64,000 nucleotides of DNA from NCBI GenBank assembly GCA_963800235.1, contig CAWDAD010000001.1:372001-436000 (forward strand). The letters are read 5' to 3'. The notes under the pieces are model-generated. The model did not search any database. It was not told the origin of the DNA and was given only the letters and a program-made list of their open reading frames with translations. A program made the translations under genes and the position numbers. This document shows positions 1 to 9,187 of the stretch, one piece after another. Source of the stretch: CAVVNP01 sp963800235 (GTDB taxonomy: Bacteria > Actinomycetota > Acidimicrobiia > Acidimicrobiales > Iamiaceae). Position 1 is the stretch's first letter. Each line of letters starts with the position of its first letter.

Positions 1-35
1 ACGTCGTAGAGCTGGCCGACCTCACGCTTCGCCAT
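1..35 (-). CDS. 5' end of an unidentified gene, cut by the window edge
   Basis: Only the first codons are present, reading MAKREVGQLYD on the minus strand. A strong Shine-Dalgarno (AAGGAGGA) lies about 5 nt upstream of the ATG, so this is a real gene start. Too little protein is visible to name a family. It would be transcribed away from mshC, in the same direction. Confidence 0.6.
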   Translation of the reverse strand, partial: MAKREVGQLYD

Positions 36-176
36 CGCTCCTCCTTCGTGGTCGTCGCAGCCGGGCGCCGGGCCCGTTCGCACCCAGCATGCACCATCGG
101 CGCGCGGAGCGGGGCGACGAGCCGAGGGCGGAGGTCACCGCCGCCGGCCCGCGCCACCGTCACGGCCGCCGGGGCG

Positions 177-1301
177 TCACGGACGGGAGAGGATCGGGAC
201 ACCGAGGAGGGCGGCCGCGGCCGAAACCCCTCGGCCCTCCGCCGCCGCCTCGTCGATGGCGGCCACCGCCCCCGGGGCGTCGAGGTCGTCGTCGAGGCAG
301 GCCCGGACCCGGTCGAGGGCTCCGTCGCCCTCCCCCGCCGCCCGCCAACGCGCCAGGCGCTCGGCGGCGGTCGGCAGGAGCTCGTCGTGCCACTCCCAAG
401 AGTCCCGGTAGTGGTGGGCGACCACCGCCAGCCGGATGGCCCGGGGGTCCCAGTCCTTGGACAGCACGCTGACGAACACCAGGTTCCCCAGCGACTTCGA
501 CATCTTCTCGCCGTCCATCCGGACCATGGCCTGGTGCATCCAGTGGCGCACGAACGGCTGGCCGGTGGCCGCCTCGGACTGGGCCCGCTCGCACTCGTGG
601 TGGGGGAAGACCAGGTCGGAGCCGCCGCCGTGCAGGTCGATGGTGGTGTCGAGCTCGCGGAGGGCGAGCGCCGAGCACTCGATGTGCCAGCCGGGCCGCC
701 CGGGGCCCCAGAGGGAGTCCCAGGACGGCTCGTCGGGGGCCGAGGGCTGCCAGAGCACGAAGTCGAGCGGGTCGCGCTTGTTGGCGTCCTCGGGGTGGCC
801 GCCGCGCTCGGCGGCGAGGGCGAGCATGGCGTCGCGGTCGAGGTGGCTCAGCTCGCCGAAGCCGGGGAACGAGCTGACGTCGAAGTAGACGGCCCCGCCG
901 CTGCGGTAGGCGTGGCCCCGGTCGAGGACCATGCCGATGAAGCCGCGGATGTCGGGGATGGCGGAGGTGGCGCGGGGTTCGCTCCAGCACGGGAGCATGT
1001 TCAGCGCCTCCATGTCGGCGTCGAACTTGGCCGTCTCCCCCGCCGCCAGGTCGAGGTAGTGCACGTCGAGCTCGCGGGCCCGGCGGAGGATGTCGTCGTC
1101 GACGTCGGTGATGTTGCGCACGCACCGGGTCTCGTGCCCGCGGTCGCGGAGCCGGCGCTGCAGCAGGTCGTAGGACACGTAGGCAGCGGCGTGGCCGAGG
1201 TGGGTGGCGTCGTACGGCGTGATGCCGCACGTGTACATGGTGACCACCGGGCCCGGGGCGAAGTCGACGACCTCGCGTCGGGCGGTGTCGTAGAGGCGCA
1301 T
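177..1301 (-). CDS. mshC: L-cysteine:1D-myo-inositol 2-amino-2-deoxy-glucopyranoside ligase (mycothiol synthesis)
   Basis: This is a class I aminoacyl-tRNA-synthetase-fold enzyme that adenylates cysteine and joins it to GlcN-inositol, the third step of mycothiol synthesis in the cytoplasm. Near the start are RLYD and MYTCGITPYDATHLGHA, which holds the zinc-binding Cys and the HIGH-type motif. Further on are NITDVDDD, the GWHIECSA segment, GGGSDLVFPHHE and the KMSKS loop (KMSKSLGNLVF). The protein lacks the long C-terminal anticodon-binding part of CysS, which favours MshC over cysteinyl-tRNA synthetase. From MRLYD it is 374 aa. Characterised MshC proteins have about 20 more residues before RLYD, and this ATG has neither a Shine-Dalgarno nor a -10 box nearby. 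The true start may therefore be the GTG at 1449, through the repeat tract and past one extra base (see findings). It lies directly downstream of the F420 reductase gene, on the same strand. Confidence 0.9.
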   Translation of the reverse strand: MRLYDTARREVVDFAPGPVVTMYTCGITPYDATHLGHAAAYVSYDLLQRRLRDRGHETRCVRNITDVDDDILRRARELDVHYLDLAAGETAKFDADMEALNMLPCWSEPRATSAIPDIRGFIGMVLDRGHAYRSGGAVYFDVSSFPGFGELSHLDRDAMLALAAERGGHPEDANKRDPLDFVLWQPSAPDEPSWDSLWGPGRPGWHIECSALALRELDTTIDLHGGGSDLVFPHHECERAQSEAATGQPFVRHWMHQAMVRMDGEKMSKSLGNLVFVSVLSKDWDPRAIRLAVVAHHYRDSWEWHDELLPTAAERLARWRAAGEGDGALDRVRACLDDDLDAPGAVAAIDEAAAEGRGVSAAAALLGVPILSRP

Positions 1302-1436
1302 GGGCGACGCCGGAGGCACCGCGTCGTGGGGCGACGCCGGAGGTCACCGCGTCGTGGGGCGACGCCGGAGGCACCGCGTCGTGGGGCGACGCCGGAGGCA
1401 CCGCGTCGTGGGGCGACGCCGGAGGCACGGCGTCGT
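1302..1436. repeat. Five tandem copies of a 27-bp unit before mshC
   Basis: The unit begins GGGGCGACGCCGGAGG and ends CGCGTCGT. Copies lie at 1302-1327, 1328-1355, 1356-1382, 1383-1409 and 1410-1436. The first copy lacks one G, and the second has one extra T at 1344, making it 28 bp. Read on the minus strand the unit encodes the nonapeptide DAVPPASPH. The tract fills most of the gap between the npdG stop and the mshC ATG. Confidence 0.95.
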
Positions 1437-1452
1437 CGACGCCGGCCACCTG

Positions 1453-2169
1453 TCAGCCGTCCCCGGACTCGGCGGGGTCGGCGCCTCCGGCGGCCGGTTC
1501 GCCCGTCGGGTCGAGCTCGGGGATGCCGGTGAACTTCACCGCCACCCGCGTCTTGTAGTGCACGTTCAGCTGCAGCAGCACGGCGGTGAAGGACTCGATC
1601 GGGGTGGCGAGCGACAGGCCGCCGGCATCGAGGGGGCGCATGTTGGGCACCTTGCTCACCAGCTCGGCGGTGGCGGCGGTGGCGGCGGCGAAGTCGGAGC
1701 AGATGAGCACGTCGCTCTCGATCGGGTGGTCGAGGTCGCCGAGCTCCTTGGCCGGGACGTGGTGGAAGGCGGCCGCCACCCGGCACCCGGGCACCGCGGC
1801 CTGGACGCTGGCCGAGACCGAGCCCCGGGGCGGGACCAGCGGCTGGAACTCCTTGCCGATCCGGGTGAGGGCGTTGGCCATGCAGACCACGACCTTGCCC
1901 TTCAGCTCGTCGGCGACCGACGCCGCGGTCTGGGTGGCGCCGTCCCACGGGGTGGCGATGATCACGACGTCGGCACCGGCCGCGGTGGCGTTGTCGCCGG
2001 CGACGATCTCGAGGTGGCGGTCGGGCCAGTCGGCGAGGAGGCCGTCGGCCGCCTCCATGGCGCGGTACTTGGACCGCGAGCCGATGATCACGTCGAAGCC
2101 GACCGACGCCAGGCGCGCGCCGAGGGCGCCGCCGGCCGGTCCGGTGCCTCCAAGGATGCCGATCTGCAC
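1453..2169 (-). CDS. npdG: NADPH:coenzyme F420 oxidoreductase
   Basis: The 238-aa protein begins with the Rossmann motif QIGILGGTGPAGGAL. This is followed by GSR, which suits NADP phosphate binding, and by DVVIIATPW and VVVCMANAL. That matches the F420-dependent NADP reductase family, which moves hydride between F420H2 and NADP. The chosen GTG start at 2169 places the Rossmann motif at the N-terminus. A longer reading frame exists upstream, but its extra residues look noncoding. A TAGCTT -10 box lies 7 nt upstream, which suggests a leaderless transcript. mshC follows on the same strand, so the two may be cotranscribed. Confidence 0.85.
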   Translation of the reverse strand: MQIGILGGTGPAGGALGARLASVGFDVIIGSRSKYRAMEAADGLLADWPDRHLEIVAGDNATAAGADVVIIATPWDGATQTAASVADELKGKVVVCMANALTRIGKEFQPLVPPRGSVSASVQAAVPGCRVAAAFHHVPAKELGDLDHPIESDVLICSDFAAATAATAELVSKVPNMRPLDAGGLSLATPIESFTAVLLQLNVHYKTRVAVKFTGIPELDPTGEPAAGGADPAESGDG

Positions 2170-2176
2170 GGCAGGC

Positions 2177-2182
2177 AAGCTA
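2177..2182 (-). promoter_or_regulatory. Leaderless-type -10 box of npdG
   Basis: TAGCTT on the minus strand, 7 nt before the GTG start. There is no Shine-Dalgarno. It fits the TANNNT pattern seen at many starts in this window. Confidence 0.5.
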
Positions 2183-2239
2183 GCGGCTGACCCCCTCGAC
2201 CCCCACGGATCGCGGGCCCGGGTCGGCCGGTCCGGCTGG

Positions 2240-3295
2240 TCAGGCGCGGCGGGGGTCGGCCACGTCGGACTCGTCGCGGATGTCGCCGACCAGCGACTCG
2301 AGCACGTCCTCCAGGCTGACCAGCCCGGCGGTGCGCCCGGCACCGTCGACGACCGCCGCCAGGTGGAGCCGGCTGCGCTGCATCCGGTCGAGGACCTGCT
2401 CGAGGGTCTGGTCGACCGAGACCCGCAGCATCCGGTGCAGCCGCAGCGACCGGACCTGGCGCTGCCGGGCGTCGTCGGACAGGGTCAGCAGGTCCTTGAC
2501 GTGGATGAAGCCGAGCACGTCGTCGATCCCCCGCCCGATGACCGGCACGCGGGAGTGGCCGCAGCGGACGACCAGCTCCTCGACCTCGGCGATGACGGTG
2601 CGCAGGCGCACCGTCACGATGTCGTCGCGGGCGACCATCACCTCGGTGACCGGGCGGTCGGGGAAGCCGAGCGCCCCGGTGAGCAGGTGGTGCTCGAACT
2701 CGGGGATCAGACCCTCGTCCCGCGACTCGGCCAGCATGGCGGCCAGGTCGGCGGCGTCGTGGGCGGTGTCGAGCTCGGAGCGCGGCTCGATCCCGAACAC
2801 CCGGACACCGGCGTTGGCCAGGTGGTCGAGCCCGACGATCACCGGGCGGAACAGCCAGGTGTAGGCGCGGTTGGGCACGGACAGCACCAGGAGCACCCGC
2901 TCCGGACCGGCGAGGGCGACGTTCTTCGGCACCATCTCGCCGAGCACCAGGTGCAGGAACGAGACCAGCACCAGGGCCACCGCGAAGCCGAGCACCCGGA
3001 CCGCACCGTCGGGCACCCCCAGCGGCTGCAGCCCCAGCTCGAGGACGTGGGAGACCGCGGGCTCGCCGACCACGCCGAGGCCGAGCGAGGCCATGGTGAC
3101 GCCGAGCTGGGCCCCGGCCAGCTCGAGGGACAGCTCGTGGACGGCGCGGAGCGCCAGTCGAGCGGTGACCCGGCCGTCGGCCACCATCGGCTCGAGCTTC
3201 TCGGCCCGGCTGGTGATGACCGCGAACTCGAGCGCCACGAAGAAGGCGTTGGCCGCGACCAGGAGGATGGTGACGACCAGGCCGACGGCGATCAC
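2240..3295 (-). CDS. CNNM/hemolysin-C family membrane protein with a CBS pair (short paralogue)
   Basis: The 351-aa protein has an N-terminal DUF21 (CNNM) region of about four membrane segments, starting IAVGLVVTILLVAANAFFVALEF. It includes the family sequence LGEMVPKNVALA. A cytoplasmic CBS pair follows (HSRVPVIG, DDVLGFIHVKD, then GLVSLEDVLESLVGDI). It ends there, without the C-terminal CorC_HlyC domain present in its upstream neighbour. The family is linked to Mg2+/Co2+ transport or efflux; the substrate here is unknown. The GTG start at 3295 overlaps the stop of the upstream gene as GTGA, so translation is probably coupled, and the pair may act together. Confidence 0.85.
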   Translation of the reverse strand: MIAVGLVVTILLVAANAFFVALEFAVITSRAEKLEPMVADGRVTARLALRAVHELSLELAGAQLGVTMASLGLGVVGEPAVSHVLELGLQPLGVPDGAVRVLGFAVALVLVSFLHLVLGEMVPKNVALAGPERVLLVLSVPNRAYTWLFRPVIVGLDHLANAGVRVFGIEPRSELDTAHDAADLAAMLAESRDEGLIPEFEHHLLTGALGFPDRPVTEVMVARDDIVTVRLRTVIAEVEELVVRCGHSRVPVIGRGIDDVLGFIHVKDLLTLSDDARQRQVRSLRLHRMLRVSVDQTLEQVLDRMQRSRLHLAAVVDGAGRTAGLVSLEDVLESLVGDIRDESDVADPRRA

Positions 3296-4698
3296 GGTCG
3301 GCTCCGCCGCCCTGCGGACGTCGACGGCGCCGCCGCGGGGGTCGAGGGCGTCGCGGCCGTCGGGGGCCGGACCCGCAGCTCGGCGACCCGCAGCCCGTCG
3401 AGGGCCAGCACCTCGAACGACCAGCCCTCGTGGTCGACGACCTCGCCGGCGACGGGGATGTGGCCGAGCCGGTCGAGCACGAACCCGGCCAGGGTGTCGT
3501 ACTCGCCGTCGGGAAGCTCGAACCCGCACACCTCCCGGACCTCGTCGGGGTGCAGGGTGCCGGTCAGCACCCAGGACCCGTCGTCGCTCGGACGCGCCGA
3601 GGTGGTGGGTGGGTCGTACTCGTCGTCGATCTCGCCGACCAGCTCCTCCAGCAGGTCCTCCATCGTCAGGATGCCGGCGGTGCCGCCGTGCTCGTCGACG
3701 ACGATGGCGACGTGCACCTCCCGCCGACGGAGGTCGGCGAAGAGGTCGTCGAGCGCCCGGGTCTCGGGCACCGCCAGTGGCGGGGCCATGATCTCGGTCA
3801 CCGGGGTGCTGCGCCGCCGGTCGGCCGGCACCCGGTACACGTCCTTCACCAGGACCACGCCCATCACGTCGTCCAGGTCGGTGCCCACCACGGGGAAGCG
3901 GGAGTGCCCCGTCTCGACGGCCAGGGCCACCAGGTCGGCCAGGGTCTGCTCGGAGCCCACCGCGTCGAGCGCGGTGCGGGGCACGAGGGCGTCGGACGCG
4001 GTCTTCTCGGCGAAGCGCAGGGACCGGTCGAGCAGGGCCGCCTGCTCCGCCTCGATCCGGCCCTCGTCGGCCGAGCTGCGGATCACGACCTGCAGCTCCT
4101 CGAGCGAGCGGACCGAGGCCAGCTCCTCCTGCGGCTCGATGCCGAGGCGGCGGACGATGGCGTTGGCGGTGCCGTTGGCCACCCGGATGAAGGGCCCGAG
4201 CACGGTGCTGAACACCGTGAGGGGCCTGGCGAGCACCAGGGCGGCGCGGACGGGACGGGCGAGCACCACGTTCTTCGGCACCAGCTCCCCCGCCACCATG
4301 CTGAGCACGGTGGCGAGCGCCAGGGCCACGGCGAGCGCCACCGCCGAGGAGGTGCGGCTCGACAGGAACGGGTCGAGGGCGGGCTGGATGGCCGCCGCCA
4401 GGGTCGGCTGGGCCACGAAGCCGAGGACCAGCGAGACCAGGGTGATGCCGAGCTGTGCGCCGGACAGGTGGAACGACAGCCGCCGGTGCACGGCCAGTGC
4501 CGCCTTGGCCCGCCGGCTCCCCTCCTGGGCGAGCGCCTCGATGCGGGTCCGCTCGACCGCGACCACCGCGAACTCGGCGGCCACGAAGAAGGCCGTGGCC
4601 AGCACGAGGGCGGCGACCGCGAGCAGACCGAGGACCGTGCCGATGGGAGCAGCTTCGCAGGCCGGCGGGGGGCGGCTGCCATCATTGGCCGGTGCCAC
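3292..4698 (-). CDS. CNNM/hemolysin-C family membrane protein with CBS pair and CorC domain
   Basis: The 468-aa protein follows the full family layout. A DUF21 transmembrane domain begins LLAVAALVLATAFFVAAEFAV and contains GELVPKNVVLARP. A CBS pair follows (GHSRFPVVG, DDVMGVVLVKDV, then GTAGILTMEDLLEELVGEI). The transporter-associated CorC_HlyC domain is near the end (VCGFELPDGEYDTLAGFVL). Such proteins are implicated in Mg2+/Co2+ homeostasis at the cytoplasmic membrane. The start is uncertain: the GTG at 4698 overlaps the start codon of the divergent ABC gene, and no better in-frame start precedes the first membrane segment. Confidence 0.85.
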   Translation of the reverse strand: MAPANDGSRPPPACEAAPIGTVLGLLAVAALVLATAFFVAAEFAVVAVERTRIEALAQEGSRRAKAALAVHRRLSFHLSGAQLGITLVSLVLGFVAQPTLAAAIQPALDPFLSSRTSSAVALAVALALATVLSMVAGELVPKNVVLARPVRAALVLARPLTVFSTVLGPFIRVANGTANAIVRRLGIEPQEELASVRSLEELQVVIRSSADEGRIEAEQAALLDRSLRFAEKTASDALVPRTALDAVGSEQTLADLVALAVETGHSRFPVVGTDLDDVMGVVLVKDVYRVPADRRRSTPVTEIMAPPLAVPETRALDDLFADLRRREVHVAIVVDEHGGTAGILTMEDLLEELVGEIDDEYDPPTTSARPSDDGSWVLTGTLHPDEVREVCGFELPDGEYDTLAGFVLDRLGHIPVAGEVVDHEGWSFEVLALDGLRVAELRVRPPTAATPSTPAAAPSTSAGRRSRP

Positions 4699-5492
4699 CC
4701 CCCGACGCCGCGCTGCGCCTCGAGGGGGTGTCGTTGGTGCGAGACGGGCGGGAGCTGCTGTCGGGCATCGACTGGCAGGTGGCCCCCGGCGAGCGCTGGG
4801 CGGTGCTCGGTCCCAACGGCAGCGGCAAGACGACGCTCGTCCGGCTGGCGTCGCTCTACCTCCACCCGAGCCGCGGCCGGCTGTGGGTCCTCGGCGAGGA
4901 GCTGGGACGCACCGACGTGCGCACCCTGCGCCGCCGGATCGGCCTGGCCAGCCAGTCCCTCGTCGACCAGCTCCGCCCCGACCTCGTCGTGGCCGACGTG
5001 GTGATGACCGCCAAGCACGCCGCCCTCGAGCCCTGGTGGCACGCGTACGACGTCGAGGACCGCGCCCGGGCCCGCTCGCTGCTCGACCGGGTCGGCGCCT
5101 CCGCGCTGGCCGACCGGACCTTCGGCACCCTGTCCTCCGGCGAGCGCCAGCGGGTCCAGCTGGCCCGCACGCTCATGGGGGACCCGGGGTTGCTGCTGCT
5201 CGACGAGCCCACCGCCGGGCTCGACCTCGGGGGCCGGGAGGACCTGGTCACCCGGCTCGGGGCGCTGGCCGACGACCCCAGCACCGCGCCGACGGTCCTC
5301 GTCACCCACCACGTCGAGGAGATCCCGGACGGCTTCACCCACGTCCTGCTGCTCCGGTCGGGCCGGGTCGTCGCCGCCGGGCCCCTCGACGAGCACCTGA
5401 CCGCGGACGGGTTGAGCGACCTCTTCGACCTGCCCCTCGAGCTCACCCGGTCCGGCGGGCGCTGGCAGGCCCGGGCCAAGCGCAGCGGCTGA
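4692..5492 (+). CDS. Orphan ABC transporter ATP-binding protein
   Basis: The 266-aa protein is a single ABC ATPase domain with Walker A (GPNGSGKTT), Q-loop (ASQS), signature LSSGERQR, Walker B (LLLLDEP) and an H-loop (VTHH). It resembles stand-alone ATPases related to the ModF/iron type. No permease or binding protein is adjacent, so the partner and substrate are unknown. The GTG start at 4692 has CATCAT 6 nt upstream and no Shine-Dalgarno. It overlaps the putative start of the divergent CNNM gene by a few bases, which is unusual and may mean one of the two starts lies further in. Confidence 0.85.
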   Translation: MPPPDAALRLEGVSLVRDGRELLSGIDWQVAPGERWAVLGPNGSGKTTLVRLASLYLHPSRGRLWVLGEELGRTDVRTLRRRIGLASQSLVDQLRPDLVVADVVMTAKHAALEPWWHAYDVEDRARARSLLDRVGASALADRTFGTLSSGERQRVQLARTLMGDPGLLLLDEPTAGLDLGGREDLVTRLGALADDPSTAPTVLVTHHVEEIPDGFTHVLLLRSGRVVAAGPLDEHLTADGLSDLFDLPLELTRSGGRWQARAKRSG

Positions 5493-5508
5493 GCGACGGC
5501 TCGCGGGA

Positions 5509-5964
5509 TCAGCCGGCGGTCGAGCCGTCGGCCACGCAGGTGAGGAGCCGCTGGCGGGACCGGTCGATCTCCTCGCCGAGCATCCGCTCGAGGACGGGTC
5601 CCCACAGGCTGCCCCCGTAGTGCAGGCCCATGGTCAGCCGGCTGGCGTCCCCCTCGCCGGTGACGGTGGCGTCGAGCCGCCACGCGGCGTGGGAGCGGCC
5701 GTCGTGCTCGACCCGCTCGAAGACGGCCCGGGAGGGCTCGTCGTGCACGGTGCGAACCATGCGCAGCCGCTTGGACCGGGCCAGCGGTCCGAGCCGGCCC
5801 CGCAGGTCGACCTGCCACGCCGGGCCGGCGTCGTCGGGGTGGGCGACCACCGGCTCGGCGCGGGCGACGATCTCGAGCCACGTCGGGTAGCGGTCGAGGA
5901 GGCCCACCCACCGGAACAGCTCCTCGGGCGAGCACGGGGCGTCGAGCTCGGCGGTGATGTCCAT
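5509..5964 (-). CDS. SRPBCC-fold (polyketide cyclase/dehydrase-like) protein
   Basis: The 151-aa protein has the START/SRPBCC pattern: MDITAELDAPCSPEELFRW at the start, then YPTWLEIV. A beta-rich middle follows, and a long C-terminal helix (WGPVLERMLGEEIDRSRQRLL). Such proteins bind hydrophobic ligands, and the ligand here cannot be inferred. An ATG four codons upstream (5976) is an alternative start. It converges on the ABC ATPase gene, with only 16 bp between the stops. Confidence 0.75.
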   Translation of the reverse strand: MDITAELDAPCSPEELFRWVGLLDRYPTWLEIVARAEPVVAHPDDAGPAWQVDLRGRLGPLARSKRLRMVRTVHDEPSRAVFERVEHDGRSHAAWRLDATVTGEGDASRLTMGLHYGGSLWGPVLERMLGEEIDRSRQRLLTCVADGSTAG

Positions 5965-6086
5965 CCCGGCCAGCATGCCCGGACCCGCCGGTCGCCCGGC
6001 GCGACGTCGCCTCGACCCACCGACGCGGCCTCGGCCCGGACCCACCGCCGTGAGCCACGTCGAGGTGGACCTATCGGCGCAGGCTC

Positions 6087-6410
6087 TCAGGGGCGGAACT
6101 TGCGGGTCAGCCGCTCCATGGTCATGGACTCGCCGCCCGGCGCACCCACCTCGTCGTCGACCTCGCCGCGCCCCTCGTACACCTTGACCACGCTCACGAT
6201 GCGCTCGGCGCCGGCGGTCAGGGCGGCCTCGTGGGCCCGGCGGAGCACCGACCAGACCTCGTCGGGCGCCCCCTCCACCGACGTGCCGAGCGGCCCGACC
6301 TCGTAGGTCAGGCCCGACGCCTGGATCACCCCGATGGCCGCCTCCACGAAGGCGTGGCGGTCGTCGTCGGTGCCCGAGGGCGTCGGCAGGCACTGCAGCT
6401 CCGCGATCAC
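6087..6410 (-). CDS. MTH1187/YkoF-like thiamine-binding family protein
   Basis: The 107-aa protein matches the DUF77/MTH1187 family: VIAELQCLPTPSG at the start, then FVEAAIGVIQASGLTYEVGPLGTSVEG. Members are small ferredoxin-fold proteins that form tetramers, and some bind thiamine-like ligands. The GTG start at 6410 puts the first beta strand at the N-terminus. It lies 22 bp downstream of the acyl-CoA dehydrogenase stop, so it is likely cotranscribed with it. Confidence 0.75.
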   Translation of the reverse strand: MIAELQCLPTPSGTDDDRHAFVEAAIGVIQASGLTYEVGPLGTSVEGAPDEVWSVLRRAHEAALTAGAERIVSVVKVYEGRGEVDDEVGAPGGESMTMERLTRKFRP

Positions 6411-6432
6411 GTCGGCCCCTCCCCGGTCCGGG

Positions 6433-7605
<1,173 letters not shown>

Positions 7606-7647
7606 CGGCGTCGTCGGTCCTCGTGCGGTGGTCCCGGTGCCCGGCCG

Positions 7648-8223
7648 TCAGCCGCCGTAGGACATCCGGGTGTCCTCCATGCGGAGCACCTCCGTGTCCT
7701 CGTCGGCCTGGAAGCCGGCGTCCACCACCTCGCCGACGAAGAAGGTGTGGCCGCCGGCGTCGACCGGCTGGCGGACCTCGCAGTCGACGTAGGCCGGCGC
7801 CTGGTCCAGGATCGGCGCGCCGGTGGCGCCGTCGTGGAAGGCGAACCCGTTCAACGTGTAGCGACCCTCGTCCGCCCCGGCCTCCAGCTCGGTCGGCTTG
7901 GTGAACTTGCGGATGATGGCCCGGTCGTCGCGCGCCACGGTGCAGAGGCTGAACGAACCGCCCTCGCTGATCAGCCGGTGGGTCACCGCCGACTTCTCCA
8001 CCCCGATGCCCACGAGCTTCGGCTCGAAGCTGACCTGGGTGGCCCAGTTCAGGGTCATGGCGTTGCGCTCGTCACCGGACCGGCTGCCCACCAGGTACAG
8101 CCCGTACGGCAGGGTCCAGAGCACCCGGCGGCGGAGCTTGTCGTAGTCCTCCCGGGCCTTCTCGTCGTCGCCCACCCGGTCCGGGTAGGGCCCGATCGGT
8201 CCGGTTCCACCAGCTGCAGCCAT
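7648..8223 (-). CDS. Flavin reductase-like FMN-binding protein
   Basis: The 191-aa protein has the flavin-reductase split-barrel pattern: LWTLPYGLYLVGS, then NAMTLNWATQVSFEPKLVGIGVEKSAVTH and GGSFSLCTVA. Members reduce FMN/FAD with NAD(P)H, or act as the reductase partner of two-component monooxygenases. No monooxygenase lies nearby, so the partner is unknown. A TAGGGT box sits 8 nt before the ATG, suggesting its own leaderless promoter. Confidence 0.8.
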   Translation of the reverse strand: MAAAGGTGPIGPYPDRVGDDEKAREDYDKLRRRVLWTLPYGLYLVGSRSGDERNAMTLNWATQVSFEPKLVGIGVEKSAVTHRLISEGGSFSLCTVARDDRAIIRKFTKPTELEAGADEGRYTLNGFAFHDGATGAPILDQAPAYVDCEVRQPVDAGGHTFFVGEVVDAGFQADEDTEVLRMEDTRMSYGG

Positions 8224-8231
8224 GCCGGCCG

Positions 8232-8237
8232 ACCCTA
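8232..8237 (-). promoter_or_regulatory. Leaderless-type -10 box of the flavin reductase gene
   Basis: TAGGGT on the minus strand, 8 nt before the ATG. No Shine-Dalgarno is present. Confidence 0.5.
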
Positions 8238-8292
8238 CCGGCCGCCTCGCCGGCGCCCGTCCTGCGCGGCGACCACGGACCCCAGCCCCCGG

Positions 8293-8340
8293 CGAACTCG
8301 CGCAGTGTGCCGCCCACGCCCGACAACTGCGACGAGTTCG
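8293..8340. repeat. Imperfect inverted repeat downstream of the C26 hydrolase
   Basis: CGAACTCGCGCAG at 8293-8305 pairs with CTGCGACGAGTTCG at 8327-8340, with one unpaired A. The loop is 21 nt. It lies in the 150-bp gap after the hydrolase stop and could be a transcription terminator or a processing hairpin. A short GT dinucleotide tract (about 8350-8362) follows. Confidence 0.45.
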
Positions 8341-8373
8341 GGAACGGGTGTGTGTGTGTGTGGGTGGAGGGGG

Positions 8374-9186
8374 TCAGGCCGGCGCGGCACGGTCGGTGGC
8401 GACCTCGGCGGCGCGGTCGACCAGTCGGTCGAAGAGGCGCTGCTGGGTGACGTCGGCGTGGGTCGTCTCCTCGGGGTGCCACTGCACCGCCACCAGCCAG
8501 GGCTCGACCAGGGGCGCGGACGCACCGGGCCAGCGGACGCCCGGGGCCGGTTCCAGCCCCTCGACCCCGCCGTCGCCGGCCCGGGCCGAGACGACCAGCC
8601 CGTCGCCGACGCGGTCGACCGCCTGGTGGTGGTGGCAGCGGCCGACGGCCTCGGTGACCTCCATGACCTCGGCCAGGAGCGAGCCGGCCTCGATGGCGTA
8701 GGCGACCTCGGACCCGCCCCCGCCGTTGGGGATGCCGTGGCGGATGCCGTCCGGACCGGGCTCGATGTGCTGGTGGAGCGTGCCGCCGAAGGCGACGTCG
8801 ACGAGCTGCATGCCCCGGCAGATGGCGAGAACCGGCTTGCCGGACTCGAGGGCCGCCCGGAGCAGGCCGAGGTCGTAGCGGTCCGTGGTGAGGTCGCAGC
8901 CGTAGGTGTGCGGGTCGGGCTCCTGGCCGTAGAGCGAGGGGTCGACGTCGATCCCGCCGGTCAGCACCAGCCCGTCGCAGCGGTCCATGGTCGCCTCCGG
9001 ACCGGCGGAGGCCCCGGCCGCCGAGCCGGGCTCGGGCAGCACCACCACGCCCAGGCCCCCGGCCCGGTTCACCGACTCGACGTACCAGGTCGGCACCGCC
9101 ACCTGGGGCTCGAGCACGCGGTCGATGCGGCCGAGCGGGAAGACCCGGCCGGCGACGGCGATCAGCGGCCGGCGGCGGTCGCCCAC
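8374..9186 (-). CDS. Gamma-glutamyl-amine hydrolase family protein (peptidase C26, PuuD-like)
   Basis: This 270-aa class I glutamine-amidotransferase-fold hydrolase has its nucleophile Cys in AICRGMQ (about residue 123), the oxyanion segment VLTGGIDVDP, and the His-Glu pair in QWHPEE. In PuuD-like enzymes this activity releases glutamate from gamma-glutamyl intermediates such as gamma-glutamyl-GABA. It starts 1 bp after the stop of a glutamine-synthetase-like ligase, the enzyme that makes such intermediates. The two therefore form a gamma-glutamylation/deglutamylation pair. Confidence 0.85.
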   Translation of the reverse strand: MGDRRRPLIAVAGRVFPLGRIDRVLEPQVAVPTWYVESVNRAGGLGVVVLPEPGSAAGASAGPEATMDRCDGLVLTGGIDVDPSLYGQEPDPHTYGCDLTTDRYDLGLLRAALESGKPVLAICRGMQLVDVAFGGTLHQHIEPGPDGIRHGIPNGGGGSEVAYAIEAGSLLAEVMEVTEAVGRCHHHQAVDRVGDGLVVSARAGDGGVEGLEPAPGVRWPGASAPLVEPWLVAVQWHPEETTHADVTQQRLFDRLVDRAAEVATDRAAPA

Positions 9187-9187
9187 C

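Noticed and set aside
1302..1436. CRISPR-like array
   Set aside because: Units are contiguous with no spacers, and they encode a nonapeptide in frame. There are no cas genes.
1586..5620. Plus-strand open frame of 1344 codons
   Set aside because: Its translation is low-complexity Arg/Ser/Thr-rich and lies opposite npdG and two CNNM genes with clear domains.
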